Origin: Oenanthe sinensis
Taxonomy: Eukaryota > Streptophyta > Magnoliopsida > Apiales > Apiaceae
Direction of reading: 5' to 3'
Assembly (NCBI GenBank): GCA_028671895.1
Contig: CM053796.1
Coordinates: forward strand, 40,112,860 to 40,176,859
DNA: 64,000 nt
A program made the position numbers and the translations under genes. Below, piece by piece: positions 41,090-52,873 of the stretch (positions are counted from its first letter, which is position 1; every line of letters begins with the position of its first letter). The notes below the pieces were generated by a model. That model saw only the letters and a program-made list of their open reading frames with translations. It had not been told where the DNA came from and made no database searches.

Positions 41090-43127
41090 TATAAAAGTGA
41101 CCATTGTATATACATAGAGGTTTTATGTTCTTTTAGGTATTATTACAAAGAATATTATTTTGTTTCATCAGTATCATAAATTCATCACCTTTTGGCAAGA
41201 TTATTATGTAATCATGCAGGTTCCATAACAGTCAAATTACATATGGTTTTTTCATTTTAATTGATGGAGAAAACAAAAATGAACGCTTATGGCCAGTGAG
41301 AAATTATAAACCACCTCCACGAAGGTGTTGGGACCTGTTAAAAAGAGAAGTGTGCTTTACCTGAATCTGAGTTAACAGGGACTGGCTACCTTCAATTAAA
41401 ATTAGACATTCAGGCAGCAATTTATGCACAATTTAAAAACACTACTAAAATATAAGGCTAATAAACACAATTCAATATATAATACACAAAAGTCCTGCAC
41501 TAAACATCTACTACATGCTTCAGAAGTTTGCATTTACACATCTCAGGGGAGAAATGAAACTTGGGTAAGCATAAGTTTCTGATGGTATAGTCTACTAAAA
41601 ACTACAAACCCGCTGCAATAATTTTTTTACCATATATATATCATTGCTATCAACATTTAATTAAAGAGACACAGTCAAATTAGTCAACAAGTACATATTG
41701 GAGACCAAAAGTGACTTGATTTCATAAGAACACTGGACTACTGAATATTGATCCGCTGAAGCGTAGCAGTAACATTAGCGGTGCTGGACAATTTTTCTTT
41801 CTTAATGTGGATCAGTTTGTCATAAACACACCACGGGAAACTAAGGAAATGAGGACGGTTCATTCCTTCATTGTAAACACCCCAGTAATCAGGATGATAT
41901 GTAACATGGTACCAAGCAGAAGCTTTTGCATATAAGCTGTCAATCCCTCCATCTGATGGCCCATGTTGTTTAAACCAGGTCCTAGCATTCTTCCTCAAGT
42001 TCTTCACTGCGAAAGAAATTGCTTCAGCATCCTTCTTCCTGCTAAAAGATTTTGTCATCTTCATAATATTACCGCTAAGAATTTCAGCCTCGGTTTTTAT
42101 TCCATAATAATCCATCAGGCTCCCCAACTCATCATCATATTTAGTTTTGTACTCAAAAGCATCATCAAGGTAATCCCGGAAACCATTAACTTGCATATCA
42201 TAATCGTATGACTGCTTTGCCACTTCTTTTGTAAAGGACTTCATGGAGTTGCTGTCAGGTGCAATCCTTTCCACATCACGAAAAAGCTTTCCAAGCACAC
42301 GTTCTGAAATATAAGTGGTCTTGTCAGGCTTTTCCATGAAATCTGGATATTGTGTCACACGTAGCTGAGATGGTAACTCAGCTGCAACACCAGTCTTCGG
42401 AAAATCCACAGCAATTGAATGCAACTTTGCAAGCTCCAGACAAGGTTCACTCATGGCTTTAGAAAGTTCCTTATCTGCAAAGACTGTGTGCGTATTTGCA
42501 ATGATCCCTAAATTATCATTAACTATATAGTTGGCAAAGTACTCCTGAACCTCCTGTGAGTAAAAAAGATGGAAGATCAGATCTATAAAGGTTGATAATA
42601 TGTGACAGAATGCTTGCGTATCATTTAACCTAAACATCTTGTGGTTATCAACATGAACCATACGACTCACACACCAAGTTTGGATTATATAATGGGTGTA
42701 AAGAGTCTTGAACCATTTTACATCAATTTTAGTGCTAGTAATTTCTACCCCGATGACAAAAATTACACATCATTTGACGAATATATAAGAACCTGTACTT
42801 TGAAATCCAACGGAATAGCAGTCAAAAATCTTCCAAAACCTAAGGTATTAGGAGGTCTTAATTGGATAAATATATTATATTTAACAGAAATCATGAAACA
42901 TACACGTGACATTAAATATCGGGGGTGGGAAAGCCGAGCACCAAGAACATGTTAAATAACCAACTCTCCTAAAAACTTAGATATTATCAATTATGAGACT
43001 CTGACTGGATCATATAATACTCAACAGAAAACGATAGTTCTAAATATAAGGTCATCATGTAGGAAATTCCTGCTTCCATTGATATGGGGTAACCATATGA
43101 TGAAGTGCTTAATTTATTTAATTATTA

Positions 43128-43360
43128 CTCCCTCAGTCCCACCCATTTGTTCGTTTTGGAGAGAAGGTTCGGTACACATTTTAACGTGCATATAAAATAT
43201 AGTTCCATAACTTATTTTTAATTTTTTTTCTGAATAAAAATTTAAATATTAAATTTTTATTCAAAAAAAAAAATTAAAAATAAATTATGGAACTATACTT
43301 TATATGCACCTGCGTGTCGGACCCTCTCTCCAAAACGTTAACAAATGGGTGAGACGGACA
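43128..43360. mobile_element. Stowaway-type foldback MITE in RDR1 copy B intron 3
   Basis: Starts CTCCCTCAGTCCCACCCATT after TA and ends AATGGGTGAGACGGA before a TA. The arms are inverted complements over about 100 bp each and would fold into one long hairpin. The corresponding site in block A (near 19,860) is empty, reading TTAATTATTAATATTTAAC, which confirms insertion after the duplication. Confidence 0.75.
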
Positions 43361-46300
43361 TAATAACATTTAACACACAATGTTCTTGGCGATTGGATCC
43401 AGCGGAGGAGCCAAGGTGACCCAAAGTAATGTTTTAAAATATTACCTGTTCTTGGCGATTGGATCATTCATGATTCAACCAAACGTCGCACGTGTCCCTT
43501 TTACATGCATACAATTATCATATTATATCACACACATCCAAAACTAAGTTGCACAGAAGTATGTGGGATCTGGCGCCAATTACTTGGCTGTATAACATAC
43601 AATAGCAACTCGGAAGACAGATAAAGGGATAACCACCAGACCATTATAGGGTTTCTACTTTCTAGCAATATTACTTGTGAAATTAAGCTTTAGGATCGGT
43701 ATAAACTATTTAACAGATTATGAAGATATCAGGATATACCCAAGAGCAGATGCTGTTAATTAAAAATAAGAAGAAAATTATACATATAAGCAGCTTCAAG
43801 CAAAATACCACAAGAAATTTGTACCTCGATCGTAACCTCGTGATCTAACTGTATAGGAGCTGCTGAGGTGTAGTCCATAGGTTGGCTCTGATTTAGTGGA
43901 ATAAGATCATGATCCCAGCAGACAAAGTAGACGTCTCCATCTAAATCACTTCCCGAACATTCGTTGGGATGAGGCCTATTATTATAAAGTAAACGTGTTA
44001 TCAGTTGATAACAATATTATGAGAAGCAAAGTTGCCTTTAGCACTAGCTAGCTATACATGCTAGCCTTTGAAGAAAGACAAGAGGGGATAAAATAACTCA
44101 ATGTAACACCACAATCAGAATATTAAGCAACTCGTGCTCTAATTCAACAAAAAATGGCAAACACAAACATTCGGAGGTAGTAAAACCAAATTCTCAGACA
44201 ATTTTTATCAAGGTACAAATTGTATTGATAGAAGGAACATCAATTATCAAGGCCAAAAAAGAGTGCAACAGAGTGTGCATATGCATATTATTTGAGAAAC
44301 ATAATTTAAGATGAAGAAAAAAGGAGATGGAGGTTTGTATTTATTATAGTTGGCCATACAACGAGTTATAGACCATCTTATCACCTACGTGCAGATCTAT
44401 GGGTACGCAGAAGAATCAGCAAGTGTGGATAAACAGTTAAACACACATACACATAGTTCACACATTTTAACATGTATTCACAATTTATTCTGAATATCAT
44501 ATGTCCTTGTGAGCAAGATCTGAATCACAGAATTATATAACAAAAACTTGTTTACCACATGTGGAGTTGCAACTTGCAAGTATGCTACTGCAATAACATT
44601 AGAAGAGTAATGAAAAAAATCTAAGAAAAATGATAGTTTCCACATCATCAGAAGACTAAGAACCAAGATTTTTTAACCCTGAATTACCTTGTTCCCTTTT
44701 GTGGGAAGACAATACAGTCCACCATATGATGCAAAGCTGGCACATTAACAGCCTTTAAGACACGAATATCACCAGGGTGAAGGCATGGGTTTTTGGCAAC
44801 TAGCACCTTCCCCTCAAAAATACGTTTACGGCCATCATCATAATGCATCACAAGAGAATCATCATAGAATGCTCTACGTCCATAACCGGAATATTGCACA
44901 AATACCTGAGCATATTCTAAACTTCTGGTTTCATCTAGACAACCCATCATTGATCTCCCACCTCGAATGAATATCCTTGATTTAGTACGCAGATCCAGTA
45001 ACTTTGATGCTCGGAAGGTTTGCAGCATCATCGAGAGGAAGGGTTCAGCTTTAGGCATGTACCCACACCTAAGCATCTCCTTCAGAACGTCTGCATTCTC
45101 TCCTGGATGCATCAAATCTAGAGCCTCTTGTGCCCTTAATGGATCTTCTAAGATCATATCCAGCTGATCTACTGCTTCTCTTTGTATCTTCTCGAAAACA
45201 TTATCCCTGACTCCAAGGGTAGATAAGAGCGAGATCACCTGGCGATTAAGATAACAGGGCTGATATTTGCTCCATGCAAGTACATCCAACCCTATATTAG
45301 ATGACGCATATTTACACATGCTCTTTCTTAGAGACAGTTTCCGTGATGAAGTGGGGTCAACCGCCATATCGAATCTGGAACGCAGATGGAGTAGAACTTT
45401 TAAGGCCGCATTTTAAAGCAACTTTCCTGGCAAAGTCAGCTGATATTTTCCCAATTCCATCAGAGAATACATACTTAGTTCCGTTCTCAACATCAGGAAT
45501 AATCTCAACCTCATCCTGGGGAACGGTCAAGGTTTCCTTAGACGAACTAAAGGATTGACCAAGTCGTGCAGCATATTTTGCTACATTTTTAATATCATGG
45601 AAATCACCCATCCATTTTCTTATGTCACTAGCACATAAATTTTCTGTTGAAGCAAACATCCATGCAGAATTATCCTGTAACTGACTTGATGAAAATGCAA
45701 GAAATTCGAACTCTTTATCACCGATAACAATACCATTTTTGAGAATTGATAATATCCTCTTATAGATTCCGGTTTTTCTTTTGTGAGCATATAGATCGGT
45801 AGAGAACAATTTATTCCACTCCTCATCGACGAAAGAAACACGAAGAAAGTTGTCAATATTGTTTGGAAAATTGCGTAGGACGCGATTAGAAACGTTAACC
45901 TCTGGACCACAGAAAAAGACTCTGGATGGGGTTATTTGAACCCTGCGAACATAGACCAATCCAGAATCTAAAGTAATAGCAGGCGCTATCCTAGAAGTAC
46001 TGTATTTGATGTCGGTGAACCATTTTACGGGATCGTAGCAACACTCCTTTCCATTGTTCAATTTCGCCAGAGCATGATCCGTAAACCCTTTATTTATTCT
46101 CACTAATAAGTGATAGAATCTGTCATCAATTGCTGGGCCAGGAATATAGCCATTCTGAACTAAGATACAAATCTTAAAACATGTACTATATGGCAATTGT
46201 ATTCCTCGGGGAGGAGTCAACATTGGAACCAGATCCAAATTGTTTGAAAAAGTTGAACCACGATCTAGTTCGAACTGGCCATCATTTTGCTGGTAAATGA

Positions 46301-46539
46301 TACTCTCTCCGAAGTTTGGAGGATCAACACCATATGGAATTTCCAGACATAAGGCAGAAGATTGCCCGAGAGCAGATGAAGGAGTGAAATCAGTTGCTCT
46401 GACCCATTGATCATCAGGAGTTTCACGGAAAAAGTTGTGAATAGATTCTTTAAGTTTCTCAAAGATCCGTGGAGCACCTGATAGCTATATAAGAATGAGG
46501 AAAATAGATGAGATGTATACTAGATGAGAGTTATATATG

Positions 46540-46935
46540 TATCTTAAAAAAGGTAGCACATAGAGAATCACAAGTAGTAATTGATAAGATGTATGAACAA
46601 TTTGATAACTTATGTAAGCATTAGGCAATAGAATAAATCATGGCGTGCACGTATACTAGGGGTGAGCACGGTTCGGTTCGGGGCGGTTTTACCCAAAAAT
46701 GCATGTTTTCGGTTTAACCGTCGGTTTCGATTTTAAAAAGGTCGGTTCAGTTTTTAACGGTTCAGTTTCGGTTATAAAACCGAACGAAAAAATTATAAAA
46801 ATATTATAAGACTTTAAATTTATAAATAGTAATCTTTTCGATTTTTTTTAAAAAAGGTAGCACATTGAGAATCACAGACAGTAGTAATTGATAAAATGTA
46901 TGAACAATTTGATGTTAACTTCTGTAAGAAGCACA
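46540..46935. repeat. Rearranged intron 1 of RDR1 copy B with an 80-bp direct repeat around an insertion
   Basis: The segment starting AAAAAAGGTAGCACA and running to TCTGTAAG/TATGTAAG occurs twice here (about 46,545-46,625 and 46,850-46,928) but once in copy A (about 23,232-23,310). Between the copies is a segment rich in GGTTCGGTT and TTTCGGTT motifs, starting CTAGGGGTGAGCACGG near 46,657; this start is frequent in plant hAT-type MITEs. About 400 bp of the copy A intron is missing. The splice donor and acceptor are preserved. Confidence 0.55.
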
Positions 46936-47469
46936 AACCTGAATGATGATAAACTTTTGAATTTGACCACGTGGATGACGTAGCTCAATCTTCCAAATAT
47001 TTTCACTGGATAGCTGAAGCATGTATTCAACAGACTCATGGGACAGATAGAAATAGAACTTATGAAGTCCTGACCCAAATTTAACTTTTACATCTGTGTT
47101 TTTCCAGAACACAGAAAACTTATTCTTTGAAATCTGGCAACCAAAATGTAGAGTTACATGTTGTATTTCATCCACAAAACTCCTTACTACTTGCGGCTTA
47201 TTATGAGTGATGTCTATGTCATTTGCCCATGCCCTTAAATAACGACGTCCATACCAAAGGCATCGTTGATCAGCCAAGGCAATAGCATGCTCAGCACTTG
47301 GACTAGTGATGAATTGGATTCTCGCATACGGTGCATTACCTTGTTTTTTGCTCTTTTTGACCTCTACAGCATACACAGTATCTTCACCTGTATATTTCTC
47401 CACAAGTGCCTTCAAGTCTTCAGCAGGCACCAAATAGAGAAATCCAGAGACATGAATTGTCCTTCCCAT

Positions 47470-47985
47470 GTAACCTGGGCAAATATAAATACTGCCTACT
47501 AAAAAAAACGCAAATATGTGGAAAAATCCTCTACTTACTAAATGTCAGAAGAGATACTGTAATTATAAATACTGCTTCAAAAAATGTTGCGTGAATACAA
47601 TCTAGAGACTGTTCAAGTTGCCATATTAGCTAGGCGGAATAAAGAAATACTGACAAATATCCTGCATGACATCTGGCTATGACCAGAAAGGAGCAACAAT
47701 ATCATTCATATATATAATCTTGATTATTATTATGAAAATGGGGTTGTGATAATACGTGTAGTTTGATTATACGAAGAAAATAAATAGATTTGAAGCTGAC
47801 CTTTGTTTTTGTTGTGTTGATTGAGTCCTGTGATTGCTGCTTATACACAATTCAAGAAAATGAGTGAGAATATGTAGATACAAAAGGATTGTATGCAACA
47901 TGCAAGTGTTTAAATAGTGCACGAACATAAGTGAGACTGTTTGATCGTCAATCCCAAGTTAACTGCTGTAGTGGGCCACTCTATT
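47470..47985 (-). promoter_or_regulatory. RDR1 copy B upstream region, degraded
   Basis: Matches the copy A promoter but in shortened form. The TATA candidate TATATATTC of copy A reads TACATATTC here (47,871-47,876). The full W-box of copy A has changed from GTCAAC to GTTAAC (47,958-47,963). The other TTGAC core is kept (47,947-47,951). Much of the leader-intron sequence is deleted. Confidence 0.45.
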
Positions 47986-48620
47986 AGTATTTTTTTTAAA
48001 TACTAAGAGCAACTTCGATAGATGCCAAAAAGAGTGTCAAAATGCTATGTGACATGAGGTGGCATGACACTGTTGTTGGCTATTGGAGTGGAAGAGGTGT
48101 CAACTAAAGTTGCCAAGTTTTAATACACTCCCAAAATAGAAAAGTGTCTATATCACATACTAAAGGCTAATTATGCTTGTACTTGTATAATTATTTTTTT
48201 TAATTAAATTACAAAATAATAATAATAAATAATCTTATTATATTGCTTGTATAAAATTTATTGAATAAATAATTATTTTAATAGTGTCACTAGCTCAAAA
48301 AATAAAAATATAAAAAAATATGAATGTGACCACTGGTGAGTATCAATAAAATAAATTTGTTCACTTCTAACTCGTAATTCCTTCTACCAGTTATTTATTA
48401 TTTACAAAGTCACACAGTGATGATGCAATATTTTTAATCTTTTTCGTGGGTGTACATTGGATCATTCTTTAAATAAATAAAAAGAAAAAAAGATGAAGAT
48501 CAAGTGAACCCTTCTAATTAGTACCGTAATAATTTTATAAAAACCAATGAATGTGTATGATATGTGTATTTATTAGCAATAAATAATTCACCAACCTAAA
48601 CTTAATTTCTCACCTTTAAG

Positions 48621-48622
<2 letters not shown>

Positions 48623-48712
<90 letters not shown>
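48623..48712. repeat. AT dinucleotide microsatellite, about 45 units
   Basis: About 90 bp of uninterrupted AT. Confidence 0.9.
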
Positions 48713-48715
<3 letters not shown>

Positions 48716-49152
48716 TGCATTTATCCTTTCTTCCTCCATATATTTTTTAGAATGAATTCTCAAAATTCACCAAAATCTCCTTCCTATACTAATCCTCAAA
48801 TTTCAAAATTATGGTCCAAAATTTTGAAACAAAAAGGAACAAAAAATTACAATTATGAATTATGGGAATTTGTTTGCTAATTTGATACGTTCAACCAATG
48901 CTATATTATTAATTATGAATTGATCAAAATTTGTTTGCTAATTTGATACGTTCAACTATATTATAATTATTATATTTTTAAAAAAAGATATTTGACCTAA
49001 ATCAATTAAATGTATTTTGTTTGTGTTTATATAAAAAAGCTATATTATACAAATATTTGACAACTTTGCGTGCTAAACATTAGAGCATATTTTCATATAC
49101 AAGTTGTCAAAAGTACTGTTTAAAAGAGAGAAAACAAACTAATAATATTATA

Positions 49153-49404
49153 CTCCCTCCGTCCCGTTGAGTTGTTATCATTTCAAAATGGGGTGTCTGG
49201 CACGCATTTTAAGATGAATTTTAAGGATAGTTCCATAATTTATTTTTGAAATTTTCATTTTTTGTATAAAAATAGAACAATCCTATTTTTATACAAAAAA
49301 AGAAATTTTTAAAAATAAGTTATGGAACTATCCTTAAAATCCACCTTAAAATGCGTGCCAGAAAGTGAAAAAAAAGTGATAACAATTGGGTGGGACGGAG
49401 GGAG
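49153..49404. mobile_element. Stowaway MITE, complete foldback with TA target duplication
   Basis: CTCCCTCCGTCCC at the left and GGGACGGAGGGAG at the right are perfect inverted termini of the Stowaway family, with TA on both flanks (49,151-49,152 and 49,405-49,406). The whole 252 bp is nearly self-complementary. Inner arms such as GGATAGTTCCATAA and TTATGGAACTATCC pair, and the centre is a short loop. It is one of the best-preserved small elements here. Confidence 0.85.
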
Positions 49405-50249
49405 TATATGAATTGTCACCCACATTGATACGGTCGGCAATAGCTAAGGTAAGTAGTATTTGAATTTCTTGATACGAGTACAACACTATAAATATTATAC
49501 TACGCAACATCTATTACGTTCTGTTATCATTTAAGTTTATATACAAGAGTATATACTATTCATTTTAATAATTTTGAGAGTGAGTGAGGATTAAATTTAA
49601 AATTTAGGAAGATAAAATATAATAAATTATTCAATTATTATGAAATAAAATGATAATAAATTGTGTCGTAACATTTTGAAAAATAAAAATTTTATTTACC
49701 AAAAGACATTTACAATATCATTATATATCTTTTTTGTCCTTTTTAGAAAACTCTAACTCCGAGTTTTTCTAACATAAATTAACTCTGAAACATATTCTAA
49801 AAATCTCGTAAAAATTAATAACCCCTGCTTATATATATATAGGTTGGTAAAACTACTTAAATTAAAATTATCTTGTTTCCATTTTCATCAACCATATACA
49901 CACACACACGAATTGGCATTAGAAACAATAGAAAAAGCTTGAGGCCATTATTGAGAGGATAATAGAGATGAGTAAATTAAAATAAAAGTAAAGAAGTGAT
50001 CCATAATATTCCACAAAAAGAAGAGTAAAAAAAGGGGTTAAATCTCAAAGTGATCACTGAAGTGAAGGGCATGTATCAAATAAGTGACTCTAGTTATCGG
50101 GGTCTCATTTGTATCACTATAGTCGAGAGTGATGACAAAACCGTTAGTCAACAAATTGACTTAACAGAAAATTAAACGGAAACGTCAGATAAGACCATCA
50201 ACTCGCGCGTGAACAACAGCTATATCCATATGTGTATTTTTTAAAATAA

Positions 50250-50707
50250 AATATATATTTTTCTTTTAAAATTTTAATCTTTTTTTTTTATTTATACAAA
50301 AATTAAATTTTTTTAATAAAAGTAAATTTTTAATTTTAAAATCTCAATTTTTTTCTAAATTATAAATAAATATTATATTTCTAAAAAATAAAAATTTAAC
50401 TAAAATTTTAAAATTTTAATTTTTTTTAAAAAATCTTAGTCTGATTTTAAAAATTTTAAACTAAAATTATGTCAAGTATTAATCTGATTTTAAAATTTTA
50501 AAAAAAAAATTCTGATTTTAAAATTTTAAAAAATTCTTAGTCTGATAAGAATATTTTTAAATCGGAATTTTAAATCTTAAATCGGAATTTTTTTAAAATT
50601 TTAAAATCGGAATTTTAAAATTTTAAATCGGAATTTTTTAAATCGGAATTTTTTAAAATCGGAATTTTTTTAAATCAGAATTTTAAAATTTTAAATCGGA
50701 ATTTTTT
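50250..50707. repeat. Low-complexity array of TTTTAAAATC(A/G)GAATTT units
   Basis: Degenerate short units of A/T runs broken by TCGGAA or TCAGAA or TCTGATT. The same array recurs at 55,170-56,010 in the second arm. Confidence 0.7.
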
Positions 50708-51768
50708 TGGAATTAGTTTAAATAATTCATTTATTCTATTTATATAATTAATTAAGTAATACTTAATTAATATCATAAATAAAATAAATTACTTATTTAA
50801 TTTAAATTCATAATTTAAATTATTTCTCATTCAAGCATTCTTTGTGTGTGACCATGTAGGTTATTATTACGTTGACAACAATTTTAATATCTAATTAAAA
50901 TTATAAACAATGAGCGGCATCTAGTAATACATCATTGCTACCCAAGTAATAATAATAAAATCAGTGATTTGATTAAGTCTTTCGTGAATAATGTTCCATA
51001 TAATATAATCCATTTAACTTTATATTATAGATCAAACTCGAGACACGTTTCGTGTCATCCTCTTCAACGTTTAATCTGGGTTTCCTTGATCAATGAGTAG
51101 ACTATTAGACAAATCAACATTTGAGCATGGTCATGCATTTTATAGTCTCACGCAATTAAGAGGCCAATAATATCACTCATAAATAGGAAGGCTAAATCAT
51201 TTATCTATCATTCATATTTCTCATACGATTCATAGTATACCCAATGTTCACCTTTATCATCACCCGGTTAAAGGTAACTTTTAGTGTAATCAAAGTATAT
51301 TAATTCTCGTATAGAAATATAATGATTTCAAGTTAGAGGATCATTACATTATTATGACAGTGAGAATTTCTTATGACACTTATTAACATGTAGAATCTCA
51401 CGGCCGGTCATTCCAGTGCCATTCATTGAGACATCTACCTATGTTCTTGATTTTAGTATCACCATACATATGATCAGTGAGATGTGGTCATCTGTCAACA
51501 AATATACTAGTCTTATTGCATTATTATTGTTCTTAAATAATAATACTCGACTATGGAATTTTAGGAATAAGTAATTTCATTTTTAAGTCACATACTTAAA
51601 GATATATAATACGTATAAAAATTTCAAGGACATTTATTATGTTTTCAATTTATTATGCAGTAAATAAAACATAATAAATAAATAATAATCAATAAAACAT
51701 AATCCTTAATAATAAAATATTTTTCTTAAAATATAAAAGTAATTGTCTCTAGGGCACAAATACTAACA
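50708..51768 (-). mobile_element. Probable copia solo LTR
   Basis: Read on the minus strand it starts TGTTAGTATTTGTGCCCTAG and proceeds with AGACAATTAC, a start typical of plant Ty1/copia LTRs. It ends CTAATTCCA. TTTTT lies on both sides (50,703-50,707 and 51,769-51,773), consistent with a 5-bp target duplication, though this sequence is low-complexity. No primer site or coding interior follows, so this appears to be a 1,061-bp solo LTR. Confidence 0.5.
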
Positions 51769-51773
51769 TTTTT

Positions 51774-52873
51774 GTTAACATGTAAATTTTTTTAATTCAT
51801 TTTAGGTACTTCAAATTTTTTGAGATTATTAATATATATAATAATTATTTAAAATATATTCAATCTACGGTAAGCTTTAACAATTTTAAAAATAAGTAAT
51901 AATAATATTTAATTTTAATTTTAATTTATATATTTTGCTTTGACGAGTTAAAACATGCCAATTTTATAAAAACATAAGAATTTATTATGTGACATTTTTT
52001 ATCAAAAAAGAAGCATGTTATAGATTTTCCTTTTCTTATAAAATAACGATTACGTGATACTATTTAAGAATAGAGTTATAAATTATAATAGATTTTGAAA
52101 ATAATAATAAATAATAATTTCAGAATTATTAATTTCATTTATTATAATTAAAAAAAGTAATTAAACTCCACATGCGAAACACATGCCTATGTTCTTAATA
52201 TGTCTAATTCAAATATATAATTTTAATTTTATATAATAGCAATAATATACATACTCGACTACAATTTGTATGGTCTATATTTCAATATATATTTCAAGAT
52301 ATATTTTAAAATATTGGAAAATTATCGATGGTAACCTCTTACAATTAACTTTTCTAGATGATAATTCAAATAATTTTGACTTTTAAGTGGTACCATTCTA
52401 CTATCATACCATGATGTACTCCTACCATTAACCTCCATTAGTCAAACATTATATGACTCTCGATTGACCTTAATTTTGAATATCATTTGAACAAATCAAT
52501 TCTAAAATAGTACCATTAATAATTTTTCAATATATTATTCTGAAAATTTAAACATACTATATCATACATAAAATTAACGTAAGGAATTTTGGGTGGTTTG
52601 ACCTTATATCATACAGGTATTTATAACAAAAATTAAATTAACCATTTAATAAAATACAAAGATAACAATATATCAACACGTGATATTCATGAAATTAAAA
52701 TTGAAAATAATAAATACAAATTAGAAAAATAAAATTAAAGATATTAAAATACTAATACTAATACTACTACTAATAATAAAAAAAGATACAATTAATAGAA
52801 AAATAATTAATAATAATTTAATATTTTTAGACTACCTGTAAATTAAAATATAAGTAACTAATTAATTAAATCA
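51774..52873. other. AT-rich interior of the nested element, unassigned
   Basis: No coding pattern and no recognisable termini. Confidence 0.3.

Larger units (their letters stand above)
41738..47469 (-). pseudogene. RDR1: RDR1 copy B, disrupted by a 20-bp deletion in exon 2
   Basis: Exons correspond one to one with copy A: 46939-47469 (two extra codons), 44688-46484, 43825-43975 and 41738-42553, with the same splice sites. Exon 2 is 1,797 nt against 1,820: one codon gained, two lost, and 20 bp deleted within the RYGGYKGVVAIDP motif. The deletion joins GGT directly to an in-frame TGA at 45,357-45,359 and shifts the downstream frame. The conceptual product stops at about residue 552, before the DLDGD motif, which remains intact but unreachable in exon 3. 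The rest is open and highly similar to copy A, so the lesion is recent. A truncated protein or regulatory RNA cannot be excluded. Confidence 0.93.
47986..49445. other. Insertion-rich spacer in block B
   Basis: Absent from the matching place in block A. It starts with a MITE-like segment (AAGAGCAACTTCGATAGATG at 48,005, of the PIF/Harbinger AGAGCA type), then holds a long AT microsatellite and a Stowaway element, both listed separately. No gene. Confidence 0.4.

Noticed and set aside
41738..47469. RDR1 copy B as a second functional polymerase gene
   Set aside because: The 20-bp deletion gives an in-frame stop before the catalytic motif. No splice choice visible in the sequence restores the frame.
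50708..51768. Coding potential within the putative copia LTR
   Set aside because: Only short frames; the sequence shows LTR-type termini and no gag/pol motifs.
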